This document shows positions 10,495 through 21,289 of a DNA stretch of 64,000 nt, in pieces. This stretch comes from Tethya wilhelma. Lineage: Eukaryota; Porifera; Demospongiae; Tethyida; Tethyidae. The position numbers were made by a program, and so were the translations under genes. The notes under the pieces are model-generated. The model was not told where the DNA came from. It searched no databases and saw nothing but the letters and a program-made list of their open reading frames with translations. How positions within the stretch are numbered: the stretch's first letter is position 1; every line of letters starts with the position of its first letter. The DNA lies in NCBI GenBank assembly GCA_964030475.1, contig CAXIPT010000002.1:20326902-20390901 (forward strand), in the 5' to 3' direction.

Positions 10495-12557
10495 TTAAGC
10501 ATCAGATTTTATTAAACTGGCAAAGTTGTACACATATCCATATACTGCTTCATCCACTAGCAACTGGTTACCTCTTATTCTAATTCGACTTCTTTGAAGT
10601 CCTGAGGAGATTAGTGAGCGCCTTTTTTTGAGTAAAATAGACTCATTTATTAGCTCATATTTTGTCATGATAGGCTTAATAGAAATTCCTTGGTCCAATG
10701 CATCTTTCCTTGATAGGATGACCGAAGCATCACTTGTGTTAGATAATTTGACTAGTATCGGTCGCGGTTTGGTCTGGGAGTCAGGCCTGTATTTGCCTAG
10801 CCTGATACAATCCCGAACAAAATGCTCTCTGGTGCTTTGCTTCAGTGATCTGATCACAGCCAATACTGATTCCAAATCGCAAGATACTCTCTTTTGTCTG
10901 CTGGTTCCCTTTAGGCATTCCTCAATACCATAAATGACTATGCTCTTGAATTTTTTTGGAACTGTCTTGCTATGTGGGTTTTGCAACCCAGATGTGGCAG
11001 CTGCAGAAGTAAAACTGTCCACCACAAGGAACTCTACTGGAAAGTCCTCCAGTGAGACCGTGTGAACTGTACCAATGGCATCAGTGAGATCAAGACAAGA
11101 CTGCTTGAATTTTATGACGTCATTATGAAAATCTCGGTTGTACTGGTCATAGTCATCAAACAGCTCCTTCAGATGAGTCTGGAGCATATTTCTCAAGAAG
11201 AGAATTTCTTCTGGGATGCCAACCTTCAGGATGTCATTGGTCAGATCGAGTGGATTTCTGATTGCAGCTTTGATCCTGCGCAATTCTTCGAGCTGTTCTT
11301 CCAAATTTTTCACTTTTCGGCTAAAGATTTCTACAGTGGATTTCAGCAACTCTTCTTTCTGTCTTTCAAGCTCATCCACAATTTTTTTGTGACGATCTTC
11401 AATATCCCACATTGCTTTGTGTTTGCTTGCTTCCAGTATCTTCTGCATTTCTTCAATTTTCCTTATGGCTTGCTCAAATTTACCATGTACTGCTTCTGTT
11501 TGATCAATTTGATCAGTCAGGTTGGCCTTCAGCTCGGGTTTAGCCTCAAACACTTTTGCTGGCGTTTCCACTTCACAATCAGCTCTCTTATGTGTGGTTA
11601 CTGCACAGTAGGGACAAATAAGCTCCTCGTGCTGAAAGCAATAGAACTTGATATCTTGGTCTTTGTGTTCATGACACTTCCAAGTGATCCTGTCTTGTAT
11701 TCCAGAGTAGCTGTCTGTCTTGGACTCTGAGCGGATTTCCTCAAGGGACTGTGGTTCGTGTTTAGCTGTTTCTTGTCGTTTAGCATGATACTCCTGGCAC
11801 TTCTTGCACAGTGCTTTCCTACATTCCTTGCAGTAGTAAGCAGCTGTTGGTTTCTCCACACATTGCCTACACTTATTGCCCTCCTCCGATGTAATTTCAT
11901 CCTCAAATTTTATTTGCTTGATGATGTTTTCCAGAGACTGGTTAGTTGGAAGTTTAGCAACATCTGTATCCTGATCACACACAAAAGAATGAAAAGGAAT
12001 CAACATCAGTATAGAGATTATGTATAGTACAGTAATACATAATCTTGCAGGCCAGACGTTCTTTGCGGGCGGAGTAGAGGCAGGAGGAGAATAAAGGGTA
12101 ATGAATGTTTGGTAAGAGTTGCTAGGTTTTTGTGAAATTTAACTTAATTTATGTGACATCAGGTACTTGGCAAGTGATTATTGATGAACATGAATAAACA
12201 TAAGTGCTCAAACTGAGCCTTTATGACTTGACTCTGACCAGATGTCCTTTTCCCCTCTACTCTACCCACAAAGAATGTCCTGGCAGAGGAGAGAGACTAC
12301 TGGCCTGCAAAATTATTAAGTAATGGTAATACAGTACTTACAGTCAACTTTTTGAATTGTTTACACAAGATAGGATCACAAGCATAAGCACTGTTTCCCT
12401 TCAGAGTCTGGTCAGCTCCTTTATTTTTCAGTATCCTCTCCAAACACTTCTTACAGTAGGAATGCAGACAGGAGAGGGTTACAGGCTCGTTAAAGAGGTT
12501 GTCACACTCCGAGCAGGTGACTTTTGGACGAAATTGCAGCACAGACTTGGCAGCCAT
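10495..12557 (-). CDS. TRIM-like RING/B-box/coiled-coil protein with LINE-ORF1-type C-terminus
   Basis: Two exons, 12557-12342 and 11970-10495 (phase 0), about 563 residues; ATG at 12557 was chosen because further upstream only GTG is in frame. Domains in order: RING-type zinc finger (CSECDNLF...CLHSYCKKC, residues ~15-65, but the last Cys pair is CDPILC, wider than the usual CPxC); B-box 1 (CRQC...YYCKEC...CKKC); B-box 2 (CHEHKDQDIKFYCFQHEE...CPYC); a coiled coil of about 130 residues; then a ~160-residue tail beginning IVIYGIEECLKGTSRQKR and containing RDCIRLGKYRP and RPILVKLSN. That tail resembles the RRM/C-terminal RNA-binding region of non-LTR retrotransposon ORF1 proteins, replacing the NHL, filamin or SPRY domain usual in TRIMs. 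E3 ligase activity is inferred from the RING. Head-to-head with the CCDC73-like gene. Confidence 0.8.
12045..12310. mobile_element. MITE-like inverted-repeat element in the TRIM intron
   Basis: Terminal arms TTGCAGGCCA (12045-12054) and TGGCCTGCAA (12301-12310) are perfect complements. Complementarity continues imperfectly inward (TTCTTTGCGGGCGGAGTAGAGG on the left against CTCTACTCTACCCACAAAGAA on the right). There is no coding capacity, so a non-autonomous DNA transposon is inferred. Confidence 0.6.
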
Positions 12558-12725
12558 TAATCGAGTTTTGTCTCGCAACTTATCTAAGATTTCACGTGAC
12601 ACTGGCTAAATGCGATATGCAATGCTTGACCTTAAATGAGGTCGCTAATTAGAAAATTTGTAGACTGGCATACAAGAAGATTTTGAAGACTGTAAGCATG
12701 ATTGATCAACTATAGGACTAGACGT

Positions 12726-12760
12726 AGTCTCGCGGGCCAGACGTCTGCCCCGCGAGACTA
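12726..12760. repeat. Near-perfect palindrome upstream of the TRIM-like gene
   Basis: Arms TAGTCTCGCGGG and CCCGCGAGACTA flank a centre that is itself palindromic (CAGACGTCTG). It shares GGCCAGACG with the left end of the element at 12045, so it may be a minimal copy of the same family. It lies about 170 bp upstream of the TRIM ATG. Confidence 0.7.
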
Positions 12761-13026
12761 AGTTAGACGTCACTCTGTTTTTTCCATTTGGGCTCTCAGC
12801 AGGGAATAATTCAAGCATGCCAAAAAGTAATCAACATTTCAGAAAAAACTTCAAAAACCATCGCTTTTCAATTTGGAGAAAACTAATCAGTGACAACCAA
12901 GATCAAGCGTGTTCACTCTGCATCCCCAGATCTAGACTCCACCCAGAGGGCGGGAAACAGCTGTTAGCCTTCCTCCAGAGTCTACCTCTGGGTTCCGGCA
13001 ATTCCTACACTACAGCCAGGTTCAAT

Positions 13027-15018
13027 ATGCCTGCTGAAGACAGTGAAAGCAAGGTCTCTAGTCTTGCTAATGAAGGAAGTAGAACTGCCATTCCAGTTGA
13101 TAGGTATACCTAGCTTCAAGCATAACAATAAATTTGTAAATGTCCTAGTATTAAGGCCATCATACACTGCGCAAGATTGTTGCATGCAACACATTGCATG
13201 CAATATGTTGCACAGTGTATGTTGCCAAAAACTATTGCATGCAACATGTTGCAAGGTGTTGCACGAAGTAGAAAGGCCTTCAACTTCATGCAACATGTTG
13301 CATGAAACATTTGAAGATAATATTACATAATCAAAACCAGCATACACAGTGCAACATTGTTGCACGCAAGTTGTATCAATGTTGCATGAAAATGTTGCAC
13401 AGTGTATGATGGGCTTTAGATCTCTTTCTCTCTCTCTCAGTGAGTCTTGTTTTTTTTTTCTCCTCACAGGTCCAAAACTGAATCTATCCCATTTGTGGAA
13501 GCCAGTAATGAGAGACATGCCAACACTGATACCACAGAGACACACACCAAGAGTGATGATGTCATTGCTAACAACATCGCTGCACCCCTCTCTTTAGCCA
13601 AGTTTGATGTCCTCCAGTTCAAGAACAGCTTCCTTGAAGTGAGTGAACATGGTCTCATCAAACTCATCTTACACTGAGCGTGCATGTACAAACATTGATA
13701 CACTACAGATTGTAGAGGAGGTCAGAATAAGAAGGGTTAGTCAACTATTGTTATGTAATTGATGACAGCTGGCATGAGTGATTCACTGTTAGATCATAGA
13801 TGCTGAGAATGAAGAGAGGATAAAACAACTGGTCACTGAAAACCACGACCTTCATCAAAAACTGGTGTGTCAAATCATACACATTGTTGCGTAGTTCATT
13901 ACCAACCTCTTTATCTACAGGAGGAAGAACGAAATCGTTCCATCACTCTAATTGAGGGGCACTCTCAGCAAGAGAGTCAACTGAGAAAAGAGTACGAAGA
14001 GAAATTGAGACAAATTGAAGTAGAAAAGGTACAAAGACTGTTTCTCCTTCTCTACAAACTAATCCTTACAATGGCTCCTATCGTTGCTCAGGCCAAGACC
14101 GACCTCTCTCTGGAGTGCTGGGAGAAGGAGCTGGAAGCTCTCAAGGAAGAGATCCGTTCCCTTCATGTTAGTTCCCTCCTGCACCCTGTGGGGCTGCCCT
14201 CTTGGTCCCCACCCCTCACTCCCCCTCCTTCCTCTCTAGCTGGTCAAGTACACCTTGGAGAAGACGGTCCAGGAGCAGGAGAGACAGCTCCACGTGCAGA
14301 CCACTTCACGAGGGACCTACCACTCCAAGATCAAACAACTCGAAGAAGAATGCAGTTCGGCCTCCAGCAAGATGGAGGGGATCCTGGAGCAGATAGAGAG
14401 GCTCACAGCTAATGGTAGGACTGTAGTTGGGTAGTTAGTTACAAATTTGTGTATTTCATTGAAGTCTTAACAAAGTTTAATTTCCTGCATGGTTATATAT
14501 TGCTGTAGACAACTATTTTTTATAATTATGTTGTATTTATCTCTGGTTGCTGCTATTCTCCAGTCAAAGGTGTCCAGGAACTGCACAAGAAACTGGAGTA
14601 TGTTAACGAGCATCAGAAGTGTGAATTAGAGCAGTGCAAGAAACAGCTGGAGAGTTCTCGTAGAGAGCTCACGGAGACCAGGGTGGAGCTGGCTGGGCTG
14701 CAAGGGGGCCGAAAGGACCGCACGACAGAGGACCATGCCACCAGAGTGAGAGCCACAGAGCAGGAGCTGATAATGGTACATGGTCTGTTTGTTGCTTGTG
14801 AGAGAGATGGCTGGTACATTCATAGCTAGCCCTAGATTATGTGGTATAAAAATCAGTGTGGTAATAATTTTCTTAATAGCAACTGGAGATCAACAAGCAA
14901 GTCCAGAGTCAGCTATTAAGGGTGAGAGAGGAGCACAGGACAGTTTTACTGCAGCTCAAGGAGGCGCATACCCTCATTGATAGACACGTGGAGAGCAGTG
15001 CTAGACTTGAAGCTAGTG

Positions 15019-15078
<60 letters not shown>

Positions 15079-15079
15079 N

Positions 15080-15134
<55 letters not shown>

Positions 15135-16911
15135 GTAAAAGGAGGAGCTGAGGTTAATTAAGAAGTTATTTTGTTTCAGATGGTGGTGCAAGAAGAGTTG
15201 AGCAATATCAGAGTAAAGTTTGAAGAGTCGGAAAAGAAGCTTGAATCATCAACAACAGCTTACCAGTCACTAAAGGAGAGCTATGAACATGACACAGAGC
15301 AATTGAAAATCCAGGTACTTGTCAACACACATGCACTGTAGTCATATCAAAGACCAATTATACAGTGCACTCTATCAACAACACTGTCTTGTTTTTGTCT
15401 TCTGTGTGTAGTGTGAAGACACTGAGAGTCGTTTGAAGGCCCTCCAGTCCGACTACAGTGAGCTGCAGAGCTCCCACAGTGCTCTGACCGCCACCAACTC
15501 CAGCATGGAGAGAGAGATGAAGAGCAAGATGGAGACAATGGGAGCAGACCGGGAGAAGTCCCTCGAGCTAGCTCACAAAGAGGCTGAACTGAGGAAGCTG
15601 AGTCAGGAGCAGAGGTGGAGGGAGAAGGTTGGCCAGTTTCAATCAGCACTGGAGCAGTCTGAAGCATTGCTAGCAGAGAAAGAGAGATGTCTACAGGTGG
15701 AGGGTTGGGCAGGGAATAGTAATGTTGCTAAGTATATAGGACTAAGATAGTCAGTTGTTGTTACAACTACAGGAGAAGACCAAGGAGTGTGCTCTACTTG
15801 AGCACCAACTGAGAGAGCAGAAGCAATCTCTTGCTGCAGCACTCTGTGTCACTAACACCTCAGATCTACCTTTGGATCATCTACCTTCAGACTCCACTGC
15901 TGAAGAGATTCCAACTGTTGAACAGGACAAATTTAAAATTGAAACTGAAGACAACTCAAAACAAGCTGACAAAGAGTCCATTCAGGAATTTCCTGAGCTC
16001 ATCATTTCCCCTGATATCCTCCCCAGCAGTCCACCGAGAAGACACTGCCAGGTTAATTACATCATTATTACATCATTAGTCGTGTCTATTGTAGCAAGTT
16101 TTGAAATCATGATAATGGAACATTTTTGCCTTGAAAGCTGTCATTAGTCCACACACTAAGGCTGACATCATTAGTGACAATGATTGTTGTATTCCTACAG
16201 CTTCTGGGCAAGCCTGAAGTCGTTGTCCCTTGCACATCAAAGATGACCGAGAGTAAGAAAGTTTCACCGATGCTTTATTTGGAAAGACTCCCCTTAACAA
16301 GGCCACCTCTAAGTCTCAGTGATAAGAAACTAGAGTCACAAAACAATGATGGCGGAGGCATTCCAACTTCAGCAAAGCTCCCTGGCAATGCTGAAGAAAG
16401 AGACTCATCAGTTGCAGTGAGTGAGCCTCCTCTAAAGAAACAGAGGGTGATGGAGAGTGCAAGGGACAAACCAGAAGATAGTACACAGACTGACACTATT
16501 GCAGCTGATGGAACAGAGAATCAAGGAGTGCTAATGGCCATTAGCACAAATACACCAGGACACCTTGCAGAGGCAGGGCAGGAACAACAGTCCTCAGTGA
16601 ATCCACAGGTCAGAGGATCAGCCAGGGAGGTGGTGGGAGAACCATCCACCATCGTCACCTGTGATGAATCAGACCCCAGTGGTGCAGGGACTGGTGATGA
16701 AGAGACCCATCAACCATCGTCTTGTGACGATGCTATGGATCAGGAGGAACCATGCAGTCCCATCCTATCCTCCGATGATGATGGAGGGCTGTCGTTTGAG
16801 CTCAGAGATGATGAAGAAGATGAGATGATGAACACACAGATCAGCAAGCAAATCAACAAGGTGCAGGTCTTTCTGAAACTGGACAGACTTCGTAAAAGAA
16901 AGAAGCAATGA
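13027..16911 (+). CDS. CCDC73: CCDC73-like coiled-coil protein
   Basis: Thirteen phase-consistent exons: 13027-13103, 13470-13638, 13709-13735, 13793-13864, 13921-14028, 14092-14166, 14240-14414, 14564-14775, 14880-15020, 15180-15314, 15412-15696, 15773-16051, 16201-16911; 821 residues. The N-terminus reads DVLQFKNSFLE...VEEVRIRR, matching CCDC73 [21 protein letters not shown]. Further on, LEALKEEIRSLHLVKYTLEK followed by a TYHSKIKQLEEE segment matches the CCDC73 block LKETLKALQVSKYSLQKK...DYHKQLNEIEKYY. Residues ~60-590 are almost continuous coiled coil; the last ~230 are acidic and disordered with a basic end (LRKRKKQ). Molecular role unknown. One intron holds a 116-bp (GT)n tract with an N at 15079; another holds a MITE. 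The name rests on remembered sequence similarity. Confidence 0.75.
13152..13418. mobile_element. MITE with TGCATGCAACA-rich interior (CCDC73 intron 1)
   Basis: The termini TAAGGCCATCATACACTG and CAGTGTATGATGGGCTTTA are inverted repeats of about 18 bp. The interior is packed with short palindromic variants of TTGCATGCAACA and GTTGCACAGTGTATG, so the element is palindromic at several scales. No ORF. Non-autonomous transposon by inference. Confidence 0.7.
15021..15136. repeat. (GT)n tract starting at a CCDC73 splice donor (N at 15079)
   Basis: The exon ends GAG at 15020 and the GT repeat is the first sequence of the intron. The single N in the middle indicates the true length is undetermined. 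Confidence 0.85.
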
Positions 16912-17069
16912 CTAAATACACAACACATGTAGAGTAGTGATCCTCTAGCCTGCTTTCTATTCATGCATCATCATGCATACACAGCTGTCTGTATCTTTGG
17001 TAAATTAGCATATTTGAGGGCGTTGAATTCACTCAAACACGTGGTTTGAAAGAAGCTGTTCTATTTAAG

Positions 17070-17746
17070 ATGGCAACTAGCGATGCACCAGTGCCTACTC
17101 CTCCAGCACCCAAGAGAAAGAGATCCTCTCTCGTCTCTACGACGCTCACTCAGCAACAGCAATCGGCCGCTCCGTCCGATTTGAAGATCGGGATGGTAGG
17201 CGCTGGCAACATGGCTAGGAGCATAGCTGAGGGGCTGCTAGCTTCAGGTGTGTCTTGAGTGTACGTGTGTATGCGCGAGTCTTGTCTGTGTTTATTATGT
17301 GTGTGTACTAACTATCATTTTTGAGAAGTCTAAAATTATTGTTTTGACTGTCAAAATTCCCATACATGCAACCGTAGGCCAAGTGACTCCGTCAAATATC
17401 ACTGCATCTGCAAGCAGCAGTGCCTCTGAAAATCTCAAGAAAATGAGGGTATGTTTTTCTGAACAAAACAAATATCTTGGCTTGGGTATGTAATTGTTTC
17501 ATGGATGTTCCTTTTGTCCACAGGCACATGGTGTCAACACCACAGTTGACAATAGAGACATCATTACAAATTCTGACATCATCATCATTTGTGTGAAGCC
17601 GTACCAGGTGTTGGATATCATGAATGAGATCCACGACATCTATGCAGCTGCTCAGGCCGGGGGTAACCGGGGGCCTGCACCACGATCCCTGAGACCTCTC
17701 ATTGTCTCTGTTGCTGCCGTCATCTCAGTCAGTGAGATCGAAAAGA

Positions 17747-17791
<45 letters not shown>

Positions 17792-19106
17792 TGTGTGTGT
17801 GTGGCATGATTTTGTCTTGTCTCTTTGTCATGTTTAGTGATAATCTAATCTGATTAATTAACCATTGTGTAGCTATAGAATGATGTGTTTTCGTGACTAG
17901 AAATCTCAATCAAGACAGTTCTATCATTTTTCTCTCTTTCTTACTTTGTTCACAATTCCCACTGACTTGTTAGGCGGAGATATCGTGGAACATTGGGGGC
18001 TCACCCATCACTGGTCATCTCCCAGTCATCCGTACCATGCCCACTGTGGGGAGCTCTGTGAGGGCTGGCATCACGGCCTATACTAGAGGAAAGTTCTGCA
18101 ACGAAGCAGACACCAAACCATTTCTCTCCCTTTTCTCACTGATCGGCCATTGTGAGGAGATCCCTGAAAAGTGCATGGACGGATTTTCAGCATTTGGAGC
18201 TTCCATTGCATGGGTGAGAAAAAGATAGCATTTTAAAGGACCAGCATTTATGAGTTTGTGCTAGCAATGCTGTCAGGCACCAATCCCAGTGTCCTAGTGT
18301 GGGATGTCTCCCCTCAGATTGTCCCCCCGGACATTATTCACTAGTGAATATTGTCCCCCCTCAGTGAATAATGTCCCCCCTCCAAATGATGCCAAATGAT
18401 GTGAATGATGCACAAACAGTGTTTTTCAAGGGGGGGGACAAAATTTACTAGTGAATTTTGTCCCCCCCCCTCCCAAACTATTCCACACAAACCGCGTGCA
18501 GTTTTGGGGAGAGCTTGGCCTTTCACTCATGTGCTGTTATTTTGTTTCCTCTCAACCAGCTATCAGTTGTGATGGAGGCCATGGCTGATGGCGGTGTTCT
18601 TGTTGGAATACCACGCGCCATTTCACAGAGAGTGGCAGCACAGTCGATGCTGGTGAGTGGGTGCAAAGTTCACATAGCGTGTGTCATTATATCTCGGCTC
18701 AATCCATGATGGTTTATCATCATGTTTGTCATTATAGAGTGTTGCAAAGATTGCATTACAGAAAGGTGACCACCCTGCTGTGGTGAGTGAAAGAATTGTT
18801 GTGTTTTGGTGTAGAGTAGCCTCGCCCCCAGGCCTCTCCCTCCTCGAAAAATAAGGAGGGAGGGGCCTGGGGGCGAGGCTAGGTACAATAGTTCCTATCA
18901 CACTCAGAGTCCCACTACTCCTGTGTATATTGTATTGATGTTGTGGTTTTGTTGCCCCACAGGTGAAGGACAGTGTGGCTTCTCCTGGTGGCCTCACCAT
19001 TGCTGGTCTGGAAGCTCTAGAGAGAGGTGCAGTGAGAGGCAGCTTCATGGCCGCCTTCAAGGCAGCTGTAGACAAAGCAGAGGAACTGCGAAAACCCAAG
19101 TCTTAG
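17070..19106 (+). CDS. Pyrroline-5-carboxylate reductase, paralogue A
   Basis: Last step of proline synthesis: NAD(P)H-dependent reduction of pyrroline-5-carboxylate. Seven exons: 17070-17247, 17378-17448, 17524-17748, 17974-18213, 18560-18652, 18738-18782, 18963-19106; 331 residues. A ~40-residue basic, Ser/Gln-rich leader precedes the Rossmann motif KIGMVGAGNMA. Later come IICVKPYQVLDI, IVSVAAVISV, RTMPTVGSSVRAG, VMEAMADGGVLVGIPR and DSVASPGGLTIAGLEALE. The usual TGLSGSGPAY signature is replaced by DGFSAFGASIAW, so the substrate loop is atypical and activity is uncertain. ATG at 17070 is the first in frame. The gene is tail-to-tail with paralogue B (19379-20989) and clearly diverged from it. 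One intron starts with (GT)n at 17749; another holds inverted-repeat elements. Confidence 0.9.
17749..17803. repeat. (GT)n tract starting at a PYCR splice donor
   Basis: The exon ends AAGAAG at 17748 and the GT repeat begins the intron. Confidence 0.85.
18310..18478. repeat. Nested inverted repeats, TCCCCCC / ACTAGTGAAT type
   Basis: Several copies of GTCCCCCC, GAATAATGTCCCCCC and their complement GGGGGGGGACAAAA surround two palindromic cores, ATTCACTAGTGAAT and TTTACTAGTGAA. They lie inside a PYCR-A intron. Likely a small palindromic mobile element; family unknown. Confidence 0.6.
18817..18881. repeat. 28-bp-arm hairpin in PYCR-A intron
   Basis: Arm 18817-18844 (TAGCCTCGCCCCCAGGCC...) pairs with 18854-18881 with one mismatch across a 9-nt loop. 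It is very GC-rich against an AT-rich intron. Confidence 0.85.
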
Positions 19107-19378
19107 TATCTCTTCCCCTGTTATTAAGTTGATCTTCTTTCAAACAAATATTGTTCTCAAGCTGTTATTGATTACACTTAATATTATGTTATACTACTGT
19201 TTTTTTTTTCTTGCACGGTTAAATATGTGGTATACATTGTACAGAATTTAAACTTCATAAAGTGAAGGCTTTAGAAAATAGAAAAAAGTATTAAAAGCAG
19301 TACATACACACAACAGAACTGCATTTTTGAATAGTGATTACACAACATAACATTATAAAATACTAATTTTATGTGCAT

Positions 19379-20047
19379 TCATCGTTTTACATAGACATCC
19401 TTTTCCTCTCCATTTTGCAATCTTGACAGTTCGAGAGCTCGTTTGCTGGCAGCATGGACGGCGTCCATCATGATTCCCCTGAAGCCCTCTCTCTCCATCA
19501 GTCTAATGCCCTGGATGGCAGTCCCAGCTGGGGAGCACACACTGTCCTTCAGCTAATGTGGTGGGGCAAATAGATATAATTTTAGTAGAGTATAAAACAT
19601 GTCCTAGCCTAGTAATTTTAGATTTCTTTTAAACAATGTTTGATCTAACTAGCATCCAGTCCACTCACCTCTTGTGGATGTTTACCATTTTCCAAGACCA
19701 TTTTGGCTGAACCCTAAGCAGACACACAAACACACAAATAGTGAAAAAAAGAGATGAGGTGAAAGCCAACAAAGAGCCTTTGTGTGTGTGTGTGTGTGTG
19801 TGTGTGCGCAGTGAGTGCCTCACCATCATGGTATGAGCTGTGAGCTTCAGTGCTAGCTCCTTCGGTACACCAGCATACACTCCACCATCAGACAGAGCAT
19901 CCATCACCATGTACATCTACAGGGACAGAGAGAATACATACAAATGCATTGATCATTGATTCATATGTCATATTTTTTACTCTACAAAAAAAGGATTCTA
20001 TATACTCACTTCCAATAATAGTCAATGAACACATATTGGCACTCTAT

Positions 20048-20080
<33 letters not shown>

Positions 20081-20342
20081 CACACTGCAGTACCACATTG
20101 ACTGCCCATCATGCCCACTTACAATGGAAGGCCCTCCTCCAGTGAGACCTGTCATGATGTCCATGTAGTGCTCCTCCATCTCCAGACCAACGCCAACTGA
20201 GTCCAACATGCTTGCTAGGAATCGCTTCCCTTCCTCGTGCACACTACTTCCAACGGAATAGATTGTCACACCATTCAGCACAATGACAGGGGTGTTGGGC
20301 ATGGTACGAACCACTTTGGTGTCTTCTGGAAGATACTACATG

Positions 20343-20387
<45 letters not shown>

Positions 20388-20989
20388 GGAGGGGGGACAA
20401 GGGAAATATTGTTATGATAGACCACTTCCACTCACAACTACCTCAAGCCAAAGTTTACTCTAGTAGGTTGTGCGTTTTACCCTCTACATTTGTGACACTC
20501 ACCTTTTCTATTGTCTTGACTGGGATGCCTGCAGCTGCTGATACTACTAAGTGATGATCTGTTCTAATGGCTGGAGAGATCTCTGTGAGCACTCTCCCAA
20601 TGGCATGTGGTTTCACAGCCAGCCAAAGGACCTGGCTCTTTTCTACTACTTCTAAATTGTTAGTGGTGGCCCTGACTCCATATGTCTGTGTGTGCATGTG
20701 TGTGTGTGAATTTGGTGTATCAATCATAAGCCTCACATCTAAGTCTAAAAGTTCGTCAAACCTACCTGTATATTCTTTAAAGATGAAGACTGTGTATTTG
20801 TTGCAGAGGCTATGATATCTTGTTGTCTGACAAACCCTATGATTATCATCATAATAAATAATAGAAGAAGATTCATGCATCTATGATCACATAATTTTTC
20901 TAACCTGATCTAATGAACCCTCTGGCAAGAGCTGTGGCCATTTGGCCTGCTCCGATAAATCCCATTGAAGACACTTTTGCTGCCATCAT
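19379..20989 (-). CDS. Pyrroline-5-carboxylate reductase, paralogue B
   Basis: Seven exons on the minus strand: 20989-20905, 20818-20766, 20685-20503, 20335-20123, 19916-19824, 19713-19669, 19552-19379; 281 residues. The Rossmann motif MGFIGAGQMATALARGF is near the start, with no leader. Other blocks: WLAVKPHAIG, VVSAAAGIPVKTIEK, RTMPNTPVIVLNGVTIYSVG, IMTGLTGGGPSI (close to the canonical TGLSGSGPAY), MDALSDGGVYAGVP and DSVCSPAGTAIQGI. It is closer to typical PYCR than paralogue A and is probably the active enzyme. The start codon lies 300 bp from the divergent RAD21-A ATG. The acceptor at 20686 is formed by a CACACACAG run. Confidence 0.92.
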
Positions 20990-21289
20990 TCAGATGTCAA
21001 GTTCTTCTCGATGTTTTGTTGCTGGAAGGTCAAGAATCCAATAGCAAGACAAATCATCTGAATATTGACTTCCACTAGACTCTTGACAATAGGCAATTGT
21101 GTATCACAGTGCATTTCTAAGTTTTCGAGCTGCACACCACGTGGTCCATGCGCGGGACTTTACTGAGCATGCGCACAAAATATTTGACACATAAACACCT
21201 AGAGCAGAGAAACTTGTAAAGTGATTCAATCCTGTGGCAGTGCAGCAGATTAAATTATTTACTTTTGAACGTTTGACTACAATTCAGAA
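20990..21289. promoter_or_regulatory. Shared divergent promoter region, PYCR-B / RAD21-A
   Basis: A 300-bp gap between two divergent start codons. It contains CCACGTGG (E-box) near 21138 and GAGCATGCGCACA near 21165, an NRF1-like element. The same GGACTNTACTGAGCATGCGCACA block recurs at about 24590 upstream of RAD21-B. Promoter function is inferred from position. Confidence 0.5.

Noticed and set aside
11062..11730. 222-codon plus-strand frame
   Set aside because: Antisense shadow of the TRIM-like coiled coil.
12817..13026. Upstream in-frame extension of the CCDC73-like gene
   Set aside because: The frame is open, but the composition is not protein-like and the ATG at 13027 is followed at once by the conserved exon; kept as 5'UTR.
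14922..15161. Cys-Val-Cys-Val proteins from (GT)n tracts, here and at other GT tracts
   Set aside because: Artefacts of translating microsatellites that lie in introns.
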